Source: Gigaspora rosea (lineage: Eukaryota; Glomeromycota; Glomeromycetes; Diversisporales; Gigasporaceae). From it: a stretch of 64,000 nucleotides of DNA. The position numbers were made by a program, and so were the translations under genes. The notes under the pieces are model-generated. The model saw only the letters and a list, made by a program, of their open reading frames with translations, ran no database searches and was not told the origin of the DNA. Shown in pieces: positions 9,893-20,110 of the stretch (positions are counted from its first letter, which is position 1; every line of letters starts with the position of its first letter). Location of the stretch: NCBI GenBank assembly GCA_003550325.1, contig QKWP01001692.1, positions 1 to 64,000 on the forward strand, read 5' to 3'.

Positions 9893-11938
9893 ATGACGTC
9901 ACATGACAATCACTCATCAAAACAACCCACTTTAGTCAAACCCCCAACCCAGAACCCGATCCCACCATCCCAATTTGTACCCCAACAAAATATTCCCACG
10001 CAGAATGATTCTGGCACCTCAAAACAACCCATTCTAGTCAAACCCCCGACCCAGGACCTGATCCCACCATCTCAAATTGTATCCCAACAAAATACTCCCA
10101 CGCAGTTTGAATCCGGCACCTCCAATACTATGGAAATCGACTTAGATCAGGACCCCGACCTCGGAAAGGACACCTCATCGACCGGAACTATCACAGAATC
10201 TGAAGATATCCCAAAAACCTATAGTCAAGCACTCACAGGACCGGGCACCTCTACCACCACCCGACGCACCCAACACCCTGACCTCATTAGAACTATCAAA
10301 ACTTGGACCGAATCGATCCGGCTTACTTTATCTGACATGAAGACAGATCTCCTTGACCAAAACCTTTGGACCAAAGACAAGATCATCGAGGCCTTTGCAA
10401 CGCCCCCACTTCTTGAACAACTTATTAAACATAAACTGCAAACCAAACCAACCTTAGAAACTATCCCTCCTGCCATAGAAGCCAAATTATTCCACAAAGA
10501 CCGGGCCTTTTTCCGGACCTTTACCAGGCGACATGACACCCGTCCCCCACATCAACGGCAATTCGTCACTCTGCTGAATGATGCTACAGAAAAATTCAGA
10601 AAACAAAACAAAACTTACGTCATTAACAAAATCAACCGAGACCAAATCTTTGACCTACTCAGAAAGAAACTAGCAATTGACTTCTGGACAAACGAGGAAT
10701 TCACCAACTTAGACCCATATGAAATTGCCCGTTACACACTATATCTAGCGGGCTTCGCAAAAATCAAAATCTGTCTAGAATTCGATGCCCTACGAAAATT
10801 AATAGCCAACATCAAAACGAATTTGCTACAAAAATTGCCAGACACACCTGACGGGATGGACAAACAACTCAAAGATGCTCTACCTTTCTCACTTCCACTT
10901 GAAGACCGTAGACAAATTCGAGCTGTCGCTATTACCTTACACCAAGCCTTCACCTTCGACCTCCTCCCCGAAACATACATCGCTGATAACAGGACTTCCC
11001 TACCAGCACACCCAGCCGACCTGAATGAAGCAACCAAAAGCATCTTTCCAATTACTACACAAGATGAACTAAAAAAGTTAGGACAACACAAACGGAGTCT
11101 TCAGGAGTACTACATTTTTAGTCGTATACCCTCTACATACTTCGCCCTACCGCCGAAAAAACCTCCCTTACCACTAACCCCCCAAGACCTCACCCCTCAA
11201 TTACAAAGGCTATTTCCTTTCTACCCTACAAGTGGTGACCACTTCCGAGAAAATGTTAGACGCCTAAGGGCGGTATACACTTTCCACACCCTACCTAATG
11301 ACTACTTAATTAGCAAAAAAAGACTACCGGCGAACCCGGAACAACTCGGCCTAAAGGAATTCTCCTATCCTATCAATAATATGGAAACTCTACTAAACTT
11401 CTTCCAAATACTTCCTAAATTCTATGCGAGACCAGACCCTCTTCCAAAAGCTTACGTCTCTTTTAATTACTCTGAAAAACCGGACCTCCCACTTGACCCA
11501 ACCCAGGTGACAAAAGTAAACTTGACGCTACCTATTAAAACGCCGAAAGAGCTGACAATTGCTGCCCGAGCCTTGAGACAACATTACTTCTTCCAATCGA
11601 TCCCCAGTGAATGGATCGAAATACCTCCCCCGGAAGTCTCCTCAGATAACCTTCCCAAACTACCATTCAACAACGAACAAATTAACAAACACATAAAAGA
11701 AAGGGTCACCTCCCCTTCCATAACCTTTCCTATTACTAAACAACCCGATGTCCCAAAGGCAATTGAACTTCTGAGAGAGTTCTTCACTTTTGACTTCCTC
11801 CCTGACATACTATTCAACGTCCCCACTTTAACTCCTCCAAGTTGGAACCTCTTTGGAAAGCACCCCCCACCGACAGAAGACATCGACATGACTCCATCAG
11901 AGTCAAACGAAAACAACTCTACCCTTATCAATGAGTGA
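9893..11938 (+). CDS. LINE ORF1 protein, repeat-built, no known RNA-binding fold
   Basis: 681 codons. By position this is the nucleic-acid-binding ORF1 partner of a LINE, but I see no CCHC knuckle or RRM. Residues 1-80 are proline/glutamine-rich with a 34-residue tandem duplication (LVKPPTQ..IPPSQ..QQN). Residues 80-325 are charged and helical-looking. From about residue 327 to 655 the protein is made of six degenerate modules of about 50-65 residues starting near 327, 382, 438, 489, 542 and 609. Each has the pattern F.(L/F)PI, then a helix ending LR..Y.F..(I/L)P..Y, then PP..LP..P. The start is the ATG that opens the longest frame. The stop overlaps ORF2 by 8 nt. Function is inferred from context only. 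Confidence 0.85.
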   Translation: MTSHDNHSSKQPTLVKPPTQNPIPPSQFVPQQNIPTQNDSGTSKQPILVKPPTQDLIPPSQIVSQQNTPTQFESGTSNTMEIDLDQDPDLGKDTSSTGTITESEDIPKTYSQALTGPGTSTTTRRTQHPDLIRTIKTWTESIRLTLSDMKTDLLDQNLWTKDKIIEAFATPPLLEQLIKHKLQTKPTLETIPPAIEAKLFHKDRAFFRTFTRRHDTRPPHQRQFVTLLNDATEKFRKQNKTYVINKINRDQIFDLLRKKLAIDFWTNEEFTNLDPYEIARYTLYLAGFAKIKICLEFDALRKLIANIKTNLLQKLPDTPDGMDKQLKDALPFSLPLEDRRQIRAVAITLHQAFTFDLLPETYIADNRTSLPAHPADLNEATKSIFPITTQDELKKLGQHKRSLQEYYIFSRIPSTYFALPPKKPPLPLTPQDLTPQLQRLFPFYPTSGDHFRENVRRLRAVYTFHTLPNDYLISKKRLPANPEQLGLKEFSYPINNMETLLNFFQILPKFYARPDPLPKAYVSFNYSEKPDLPLDPTQVTKVNLTLPIKTPKELTIAARALRQHYFFQSIPSEWIEIPPPEVSSDNLPKLPFNNEQINKHIKERVTSPSITFPITKQPDVPKAIELLREFFTFDFLPDILFNVPTLTPPSWNLFGKHPPPTEDIDMTPSESNENNSTLINE

Positions 11939-14900
11939 TCAACTAACACCACAATCTCAGAACACTCCTACCCATTTACAAATACCAACACCAAACCAAA
12001 ACGACTTGCACAACTTCAAAGAAAAAATAAACATAGCCACCCATAACATTAGAGGAATTAATAATCTTACTAAATTCCATCTCTGGATAGACTTCTGCTT
12101 ACAAGAAAAACTACATATTGTTAGCCTTACGGAAACCAAATTAAAAGACAACCCCAACGCTACTACCAACCCACACTACAAAATCTTTACCTCCAACTAC
12201 CATCCCACTTCAACACAAAGTAGAGAAACCAGTTTGGGCACGGCAATACTCGTCCATAATACTATACAGCCTTATATACACGACATAAATACCCTCCCGG
12301 GTACAGCTATATACATTGACTTCTTCTTCCCTGGCAATAAAACTCGGGTCATATCAATATACCTACCTTCCAATAACAATGAACTGTCCACTCGTACACA
12401 AAAACAAGTATCACTCTGGACCGTGGAAGCTAAAAAGAGAAATTGGCATATTCTCCTTTTGGGAGACTTCAACGCCAACCCTGATACCCACAAAAAGAAT
12501 AAACTACCGCTCTTCTCTGATCTGTTTTCAAACAACCTCACTAGTCTATTAAACTTTCACAAAATTTTAGAACCAACCTGGCAAGGTCGGGGCCTTAACT
12601 CCCAAATCGACGATATCTGGACCTCATCCCGAATCCTTCTAGACTTCGACCCTCCACAATTGACTGACCCAACAGGCATATCCGATAGCGACCATAAAAT
12701 ACTGACCACAACCTGGTACACAAACTTCACCCCAACAGTACCTCGAAACAAAAAGAAGAAGCGGAAAACCTTCTGCTATAAAAAGGCAACGACCGAAGAC
12801 TGGGAAAATTTCCGTAACAAGACATCTACTCTACTAAGAAATGCCAATTTCATACCCAACATAACCAATCCTGACCAACTAAACAAAAGCTGGAATTTGT
12901 GGTCAAATGCAATTCAACAAGCGGCAAATCGTCACATCCCCAAGACCATTATTACTACAAAAACCTTTCACTCTCTCTCCCTAAAGGCTACAAAACTACA
13001 TAACGCATTAAAACACATAAACAAATGCATTCACTCCATTACAATCTTTGCTAAACCTAATCCCCCTCCAGATGCACTACACCCACTCTCGACTATTAAC
13101 AAACACCTGACTAAGGCCTTACAATTAGCACAACTTTCTCCTTTCTCCCTAACTCCCCTAGCTTTATCCGCCTTACCTCTCAACTCCCAAGACACCTACT
13201 ACGCAGCAACTCTCAAACACATCAAAGAAACTAAATCGACTATATGGAAAAGTAGAAATGCCGAAGTATACCTACAACAATCAGAAAAAATCAAATTCTA
13301 CACCAACCGTCGCTATAATGACTTTAAAGATAATACTAGTAGAATGATAAACAGTATTCTAAAAAAAGGGAAAGATCATATTAGTTTTGACAAAATCGTC
13401 ACTCCGGACTCTGTAATTACGGACCCATCAGAAATAAAAGACGCTACACGAACACATTTCAAAAACTGGACAAAACATAACCCGATGAACGAAGAATACT
13501 GGGAAGAATGGAAACCCCATTACGCACCGAAAAAAGAAATCCGCCCGATGATATATGAAAACCTATTACTACCGCTCACAATAGAGGAACTCAATGACGT
13601 CATCACAAAAGCGCCAGAACATAAAGCCACTGGACCAAATGGCATATCAAATGAATTGCTCAAGCATCTTTCACCTTCCGCTTTAGAACAACTACTAAAA
13701 ATCTTCAACGCATGTATACGGTTAGAGGAAGTCCCACAAGCTTGGCTAATGTCTAACATTTGGGCCATACCAAAGAAAGCACACTACAATTTTGATCTTA
13801 AAACCACTCGACCTATAACCCTAATCGATCACTCAAGAAAGATATTCACAAAACTCCTCACCAACAAACTTTCCGACACACTTTCGCGATACCAGGTTCT
13901 CTCGCCACTGAACTATGCAGCTCTACCCTTCCAGTGTACCATCCAACCAATCACTCAACTCTCTTCAATTATCGAAATTGCCACTACTCAAAAACAAGAA
14001 CTTTGGCTCTTATTACAGGACATGTCAAAAGCCTTTGACTCAATCCATATTCCTACCCTTAGGAAAGCCATGGAAAGGATCAAACTACCCACACCCTTTA
14101 TAAATTTATTAACCTTTACACTTTCTAACCGCTCCAACCAAGTACTAACTAGCCTTGGTCATACTAACCCCTACGCCGTAGAGGACGGAATAGACCAAGG
14201 GGAAACGATCTCTCCAATCCTCTGGATCATTTACTATGACCCACTCATAACCCGCATCTCTACCGAACATACCGGATTCAAACGAACCCTCACCACAACT
14301 ACCCAATCTAAAGAAATATACACATCCATAATGGCCTACATGGACGACTCCATCTGGATCGCCCCAGACAAAACAGCTCTAGAAAATATCCTCACCACTG
14401 CTAACTCCTTTTACAAGCTAACAAACATAACCGTCAACCCCTCGAAATCGATCCTAACGACGAATTCCAAATCAAACGATAAAACAATAATATTTGACAA
14501 CCAACCTATCTCAGCAATCCCTAACTCAAAACCGTTCAAATATCTCGGCGCATGGTTTTCACTCAATCCCAACCCTTCTTCATCTCAAAAAATCATCATG
14601 GCAGAATTCAAACAATGTATCGAAATGATGAAAAGAGCAATCATCACAGAAAAACAAGCCATCTACCTAATCAACAACGTACTGACCCCAAGACTCGAAT
14701 ATAGATTGCACAGTTCCTTTCTTACCCCTAACCAATTAACCATCCTGACCAACTGCAGCACCAACCTGGTCAAATCCAAAGCAAAGCTATCAAGAGGAGT
14801 ACCCAACTCCTTCCTCTTCCACCCGAACATCTACGGCCTAAAAAACATTTCTATGCATCAACCAACCATACTAGCGAAGAACCTCCTAAAAAATATTAAT

Positions 14901-15323
14901 CACCCCCAATTTGAGAACTCTTTCCTCAAAATCAGACTACAGGACCTACAGGACTCGACTAAAACACACTCACATATCTTTCACGAGACACCACTCTTCC
15001 CTAGAAACCAACTTTATACACACACCACTCAATCAATCCTGGCAATTCATGCCACCGATATTCAATTTATTCGCAACATTACAACTGACTGGCCAAAACC
15101 ATTACCGAGGAATGCCACACCAATCAACGATATAATAATACACCACCCGAAATCCCACCATTTAAAAGAAAAGTTAAACCACCACGACATCAGATATATT
15201 GAACAATTTCTAAACTTCAACAACACAGAACTCCTTAACTGGCAGAATTTCAATCACAACATTGGAAAAATACCACCAGGAAGAACCCCCCAGTGGTTCA
15301 CCGAAATCCAAGATCTCATCTAA
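11931..15323 (+). CDS. LINE ORF2: endonuclease-reverse transcriptase
   Basis: 1,130 codons up to an in-frame TAA. The APE-type endonuclease spans roughly residues 33-260, with HNIRG (metal-binding Asn), TETK (Glu), LLGDFN and SDSDH (catalytic Asp-His). The reverse transcriptase spans roughly residues 545-890: KATGPNGISNELL, TRPITLIDHSRKIF, DMSKAFDS, the GIDQGETISP box, catalytic YMDD at 803-806, NPSKS and KYLGAWF. It nicks target DNA and copies the element RNA there. The ATG lies in ATGAGTGA, overlapping the ORF1 stop, which suggests termination-reinitiation. The stop is premature: the same frame continues with recognisable domains in the next entry. Confidence 0.92.
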   Translation: MSDQLTPQSQNTPTHLQIPTPNQNDLHNFKEKINIATHNIRGINNLTKFHLWIDFCLQEKLHIVSLTETKLKDNPNATTNPHYKIFTSNYHPTSTQSRETSLGTAILVHNTIQPYIHDINTLPGTAIYIDFFFPGNKTRVISIYLPSNNNELSTRTQKQVSLWTVEAKKRNWHILLLGDFNANPDTHKKNKLPLFSDLFSNNLTSLLNFHKILEPTWQGRGLNSQIDDIWTSSRILLDFDPPQLTDPTGISDSDHKILTTTWYTNFTPTVPRNKKKKRKTFCYKKATTEDWENFRNKTSTLLRNANFIPNITNPDQLNKSWNLWSNAIQQAANRHIPKTIITTKTFHSLSLKATKLHNALKHINKCIHSITIFAKPNPPPDALHPLSTINKHLTKALQLAQLSPFSLTPLALSALPLNSQDTYYAATLKHIKETKSTIWKSRNAEVYLQQSEKIKFYTNRRYNDFKDNTSRMINSILKKGKDHISFDKIVTPDSVITDPSEIKDATRTHFKNWTKHNPMNEEYWEEWKPHYAPKKEIRPMIYENLLLPLTIEELNDVITKAPEHKATGPNGISNELLKHLSPSALEQLLKIFNACIRLEEVPQAWLMSNIWAIPKKAHYNFDLKTTRPITLIDHSRKIFTKLLTNKLSDTLSRYQVLSPLNYAALPFQCTIQPITQLSSIIEIATTQKQELWLLLQDMSKAFDSIHIPTLRKAMERIKLPTPFINLLTFTLSNRSNQVLTSLGHTNPYAVEDGIDQGETISPILWIIYYDPLITRISTEHTGFKRTLTTTTQSKEIYTSIMAYMDDSIWIAPDKTALENILTTANSFYKLTNITVNPSKSILTTNSKSNDKTIIFDNQPISAIPNSKPFKYLGAWFSLNPNPSSSQKIIMAEFKQCIEMMKRAIITEKQAIYLINNVLTPRLEYRLHSSFLTPNQLTILTNCSTNLVKSKAKLSRGVPNSFLFHPNIYGLKNISMHQPTILAKNLLKNINHPQFENSFLKIRLQDLQDSTKTHSHIFHETPLFPRNQLYTHTTQSILAIHATDIQFIRNITTDWPKPLPRNATPINDIIIHHPKSHHLKEKLNHHDIRYIEQFLNFNNTELLNWQNFNHNIGKIPPGRTPQWFTEIQDLI

Positions 15324-17006
15324 AACAACTCTAATCCCACAACACAATACATAAACCCGAACCCCTTCACTTTAACAAAATGGGGACCGGGAAAAACCCC
15401 ATGGGTAATTACTTCTGACCTAACGATTGGGAAAATTAGCCGTACTACAAATCAATCTGTCCATATTCGTCACTACACAAAAAGCAATAACAATAGGGCA
15501 ACCCCTTGCCCAGGTTGCGAACTAAAGGACCCAACCCTCAAAACGAAAAACTGTTATTTCACGCGTAACCAAAACTTAGTATACACAATACGAGTATCTT
15601 CTTGTAAAATCATTCATACAGACCTCAACGATATAAAATCAGCACTTACCACCAAACCCACCCAGAACCTGTCCCGAAATCCTAACGACACCCACAAACA
15701 CATCAGCCACAACATAACGAAACGCACACGCCCACTTACTGCCTTTTCAGACTTCCCAATGGAAATATGGGAAATTAACTAAACTTAACAACAAATCCCA
15801 ACGAACAGAAATCTACATCTTTACTACAACGCACGATAAGGATACCAATCAACCACTCGCAATATGCTCATTCCGAGATTAACTGACCACCTGGGGCTGC
15901 ACAAACAAACACTGGCCTAGTACTGAAAATGCAGCACTTACCCTATTCGCCTTTATATCCACAAGTTTCTTCCCTGGAACCAACATCTCAGTTTCTTCCA
16001 ACAACCACAAATTCATAACCCTAATAGAACAGGCATATAACAATCCACCCCACCGGCTTCTATTCCTAGAAAAAACCAATATGCCCTAACGCTAATTACC
16101 ATTAGAGCAATTATCTCGAATTTAAAACTAGAATTCCAATTTGATCGAGATCTATCCCGTCCTCAGAAAATAGATAACTTCTTAAAATTGGACATTACTC
16201 CCCAATATTACCTCTACAATAAATACATTCCTACCCTCTACAACATACCGTGCACCTACAACCTTAAAATAATTCTAAAAGACACCACGAGTCTTACTAT
16301 TCACGCACAATGGATAAACCAAAACAGAATTAGATACTGGGTTCACAACTACCCAGACATTCAAATTCGAGCTACTCTATCATACCTATGCTTCGAAGAA
16401 AGACCATTATCACTATCTACTAACCCAACTTTCTCCCAACTAAAGAATTTTAAAGTTAAATTGCTAACTAACGAACTCCCTACATTCGAAACACTTCACT
16501 ATCGAAACCCAACAAAACATCAAGACTTCAGATGCCCACGATGCCGCTCTGCCCCAGAAACAATCGCACATCTAATTTCTTGCTTCTCTAACTCTTCCGC
16601 TCTAACCTCACTCCTTAAAGATATTATCAAAACCTTGGCCACCGAACTCGAACTAAATCTATACCAACCAACAGACTTCATTGCCGCCTTCAAAAACCTC
16701 CATGTTAATAGAAACCTACCTCTTGGATTCATCACAACTGCCACCCTGGCACCATTTATAAGACGTCAAGACAGACTCAAATACGCACCTGCCTTACACC
16801 ACCTAATAACAAAAATGATCTACCACGAAATTTGGCTGCCCTCTAGGCAATACCGACATGATGTAACAATTCTTCTAATGCCCCCTCCTCTAGATAGACA
16901 ACTTCACTTCCATAATGAGACTAACATACCCCACATACCCATTAACAATTACATAGACAAATACATTGCCCGTGGGCGATCCTTCTTATATTCTTTCGAA
17001 GACTGA
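15324..17006 (+). pseudogene. LINE ORF2 carboxy-terminal part, split by stops
   Basis: Beyond the TAA at 15321 the ORF2 frame stays open to a TAA at 15780. This stretch includes a CPGC zinc-type motif after WGPGKTPWVI. From 15784 to about 16089 the match moves to the +1 frame (RNase H-like, STENAALTLFAFIS), with stops at 15880 and 16087. It returns to the original frame from about 16092 and runs to 17006. That last part ends with CPRC...ETIAHLISC, the RT-associated zinc-binding motif. So there are several nonsense codons and two compensating frame changes. RNase H acidic residues look poorly kept. Confidence 0.75.
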
Positions 17007-17163
17007 GGTCTAGCGATCTTAGCACAGCTTAGGTCGAGAGTAAATCAGCTCTTACCCCTATTTCTTTAAAATTCTCTTTTGATGTATACGATGTATAATC
17101 CTATAAATTGAATTAATAAAGAATTAGAGGATAGACCTCGTTGTATAAAAAAAAAAAAAAATA
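17007..17163 (+). other. LINE 3' tail and A tract
   Basis: A short 3' UTR contains AATAAAG near 17115. It ends with a run of about 16 A beginning near 17147 that abuts the right-hand target duplication. Confidence 0.85.
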
Positions 17164-17179
17164 ATAATACTGTATTGTA
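17164..17179. repeat. LINE target-site duplication, right copy
   Basis: ATAATACTGTATTGTA, a perfect match to 9425-9440. From here to 17759 there is AT-rich DNA with no recognisable gene. Confidence 0.9.
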
Positions 17180-17759
17180 TATAACACTCTATAATACAGA
17201 CTAGATTTTGATTATAATTAAAGTTAGAATTAGAATTAGATTAAAGTTTGTAGTAAAATTGCAAAAGAAACATTTTTTGGTAGTAATGCAACAAGGGTTA
17301 GGGCTCTGCTATTTACTATCTAATATCTATTTACTATTTAGGCTTACCTCAACCTCCAGGTAATATATTTAGTTAAATTTAATTAGCTTAAGTTTTTTAT
17401 ATAAGATAAGATTTGGCAACAATTTGGCTTGACCCCCTACCTCCTAAAATATTACTAATAAACATTAGCACGCTTACTCTAAGTAAAATCTTAAGGTATT
17501 TGAGAATTTTGGAAAGTATTTTAATATAGGGTATTATATAACAAAGCATTATAAATATAATTTTTTTTTTAACCCTTTAGCTTAATGGCTGTTGGGGCAC
17601 GTTTGGCGCTCATTTATTAATTTCAAAGTTTGTGACATGATGGACTACATTTCACTATTTATTTTTAACTAATCTATATCTCCCTCTAATCATCCGTTTT
17701 TTCTAGCAGATCCCAGCAAGCCAACCACGTCCAGTGCTCCATACCTTCTTGAATCATAG

Positions 17760-18285
17760 GTAGGGTGATGGCAAGGCATGCTCTGGGGGCATGTCCCTAA
17801 AGTATGCCTTTAGGCCAAAAGGCGTGCCCCTATCATGTGATCATGGGAAGGATCATCACAAATATGATTGGCCGATATAAGAAACTCAGAATTAAAGAAT
17901 TAAATGATCATATTAAAAATGAATAAACCAAATACAGTCAGACCTTTTTAAGTGTACCCTTTTTAAGTGCACACCCTCTCTAAATGCATGCTTAAGTGCT
18001 AGCCCAAATATATATTTAATCTTTATAAATGCACTTTTTTTTATTATTCTCTAAATGCATGTTATGAAAATATGGTTCCAAGGGCATGCACTTAGAGAGG
18101 TCTGACTGTATATTAAATAAAAATTTGTAATTTTTAAAAAGAATAAAATTATTTTTAAAACATTTATTTGGCCTTATTATGTAAAAAGATACATTTTAAA
18201 AAATTTTAAGTATCATGCTCATATGCATTTTAACGATTTATATATCTAGGGACATGTTCTAAAATTTTACTGTGCCCTCTACCCT
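17760..18285. mobile_element. TIR element with 8 bp target duplication (hAT-like)
   Basis: Flanked by AATCATAG at 17752-17759 and 18286-18293, exactly 8 bp each. Imperfect inverted ends start (GT)AGGGTGATGGCA on the left and AGGGTAGAGGGCA on the inverted right. GGCATG and CATGTCCCTA words recur near both ends. It contains the smaller MITE at 17935-18108 and is non-coding. Confidence 0.6.
17935..18108. mobile_element. pogo/mariner-like MITE, 174 bp
   Basis: TA-flanked with ends CAGTCAGACCTTTTTAAGTG and, inverted, CAGTCAGACCTCTCTAAGTG. The word TAAGTGCA/TAAATGCA is repeated six or seven times between them. TA duplication and CAG termini suggest mobilisation by a pogo/Tc1-type transposase; none is encoded here. 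Confidence 0.85.
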
Positions 18286-18599
18286 AATCATAGACAGCTT
18301 GAAGGAACTACATATTCTGCCAGATCGCTATATAGGTCAGCCGTTTGTTGTCAACCCTGGGAGCCACTTCCATTTTTGGTCGGTGTAGTATTAGGTTTCT
18401 GGCTTCGTGCCTTCCTAATTTGGTTAGTATTTTTGTCTTTATTTTTGTTTGTCTTATTCCTTTTTATAGTGGATGGTCCTTATGTTTATGACGTTTCTTG
18501 TCAGATTTTTCCTTTTCTGGATGCCGCATGGCCCCGTGATTATGTCATGCAACTCATTGTTGTTATAGTACTATGTCCAGAAACGGTAGATGTTCGACG

Positions 18600-18722
18600 C
18601 CTCATCATAGATCTTTTTTTTTAATATTTGTGATCCCAACACGGTTTTTGTCATCCACTAGACTCAAACCGGCCCCTTGCAAATATGATCCCAGAGCGCT
18701 AACCACTGCGCTATCTGACTCA
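18600..18722 (-). repeat. tRNA-derived SINE-like head
   Basis: Read on the minus strand, TAGCGCAGTGGTTAGCGC (plus 18694-18711) is a near-ideal RNA polymerase III A box and GGTTTGAGTC (18661-18670) a B-box-like motif, about 25-35 nt apart. The flanks do not form a tRNA acceptor stem, so this is a tRNA-related SINE head rather than a working tRNA gene. The tail was not defined. Confidence 0.5.
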
Positions 18723-18912
18723 GGGCAATATATTTTTTCTAGTTATAATATAATTAAAAAAAAATTAAATTTATTTTAATTAATTAAATATTAATAAATA
18801 TTTTTTAAAGTTATAAATTAAAAATAATAAATATTAAAACTATTTATATAATAAAAAGGGAAAACGTTTTCCATGCACTCGCATGGTTGCGCACCTCTTA
18901 TGTATCATATAT

Positions 18913-18943
18913 AAACAATGATTATCTTTGATAATCATTGTTT
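18913..18943. repeat. Perfect hairpin followed by a T run
   Basis: AAACAATGATTATC and GATAATCATTGTTT form a 14 bp perfect stem with a TTT loop, followed by about 11 T. It looks like an intrinsic terminator, but in fungal nuclear DNA it is more probably a palindrome remnant. Confidence 0.6.
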
Positions 18944-19005
18944 TTTTTTTTTGTGTTTTCTTTTTTTTGTTTTCGCTTTCTATATACTAAATTTTTTTTT
19001 AACCC

Positions 19006-19900
19006 TTCGTCGTAGTTGGTGTTATTGTTGGTGTCGTAGTTGGTGTCGTCATTGGTGTTTCGTCGCTGGTATCACCATTAGATTTCTTAGTCTTCGTCGT
19101 AGTTGGTGTTATTGTTGGTGTTTCGTCGTCGCTGTTGTCGCTATTAGATTTTCTTCTAGTTTCGGTGTTCTTGTGCTTTCTATTTTTGTAGAGTGTTTCT
19201 TGCATGCGTCTTCAAGGGTGGTCTTTCATGCGTCTTCGTAGAGTGGTCTTGTTCGTTACTCTGGCGTTTTAACAGCGTGGGCCACATTTTCTTAGAGTGG
19301 CTTGTTTGGTGAGTTTTTTTTATTTTCTTTAACTTAACTAATATTTTTTTCTTTTATTTTTTGTTTCTTCAGCATTCTCGTGGGGTGGTCTCGTTTCTCG
19401 TGTGTGCCTTCATTGGTCTTACACACGTCCTCGTAGGGTGTCCTGGTGTTCATAAAGTATGGGTTACATTTTCCTTGTTTAGTGGTTTTTTTTCTTTTAT
19501 TTTTTTTGTATTGACTTAACTAACAGTTTTTTTCTTTTATTTCTTTGTTTCTTCGGCTTTCTTGTATGCGTCTTCGTGGGATCGTCCTCGTAGGGTAGTC
19601 TTGTGCGTTTCCTCAGCGTTCTTGTAGTGCGGTCTACATATTTCTCAGAGTGACTTGTTTGGTAAGTAGTTTCTTTTGTTTCTTTTTTTCTTTTTTTCTT
19701 TTATTTTTTTTGTCTTGATGTAACTAACTTTTTTTTTCTTTTCTTCTTCTAGCATGATTTCATTGTTGGAGTCGTCGCTCTTGGTTAGAGTTATTAGATT
19801 CGTCATTGGAGTTGGGTAAGTTCATTGTTTGAGTTGTTTGATTTGCTTCTTTTTTTTTTTGTAATTTCTAACGTTCTTTTTCCAGACGTGATTTCGTCGT
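19006..19900 (+). repeat. Tandem units carrying intron-like segments
   Basis: Three diverged units start at 19238, 19433 and 19590 with GTAG(A/G)GTGGTCTTG-like sequence. Each contains a T-rich segment with splice-like signals. 19309-19372 runs GTGAGT...CTTAACTAAT...TTCTTCAG; 19672-19752 runs GTAAGT...GTAACTAAC...TTCTTCTAG; 19816-19885 runs GTAAG...TTCTAACG...TTCCAG. The middle unit keeps the branch box but has a poor donor and ends TTCTTCGG. Upstream, GTCGTAGTTGGTGTTATTG is repeated at about 19009 and 19096. I recognise no protein; on the minus strand 18999-19205 could encode a Thr/Pro-rich 68-residue peptide. Confidence 0.5.
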
Positions 19901-20051
19901 TGGAGTTTCGCTCTTGGAGTTATTAGTTGGAGTCTGGTGGTTTTGCACGTTTCTTGCTGGTTTCACGTTGGCAAGTCGTTGATGCTAGTGGCTTTGTCAT
20001 GGTTTTTGGTGTTATTAATGCTTCGTTGGTGCTTATAATTTTGTAGTGTAG

Positions 20052-20110
20052 ATTAGGGTAGGGTTAGGGTTTAGGGTTCGGGTTATGGTTCAGTTTGGGT
20101 TCGGGTTTCG
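20052..20110 (+). repeat. Interstitial telomere-like repeat
   Basis: Degenerate TTAGGG units (TTAGGGTAGGGTTAGGG, then TTTAGGGTTCGGG) are followed by a T tract. Shorter TTAGGG-like runs occur at 28083-28111 and, inverted, near 21455-21480. Confidence 0.6.

Larger units (their letters stand above)
9441..17163 (+). mobile_element. Full-length LINE (non-LTR) retrotransposon
   Basis: A 7.7 kb element with a 5' leader, ORF1, ORF2 and a 3' tail ending in an A run. It is bounded by a perfect 16 bp duplication, ATAATACTGTATTGTA, at 9425-9440 and 17164-17179. It is visibly richer in G+C than the DNA on both sides. ORF2 has an apurinic-type endonuclease, reverse transcriptase, an RNase H-like region and a zinc-binding end. 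The intact duplication argues for a fairly young insertion, yet the 3' third of ORF2 carries stops and frame changes. Confidence 0.93.

Noticed and set aside
10225..11952. Antisense frames of 104-122 codons over LINE ORF1
   Set aside because: They are shadows of the codon bias of ORF1 on the opposite strand.
18913..18960. Intrinsic terminator
   Set aside because: The stem and T run look bacterial, but the surroundings are fungal nuclear DNA with no upstream transcription unit.
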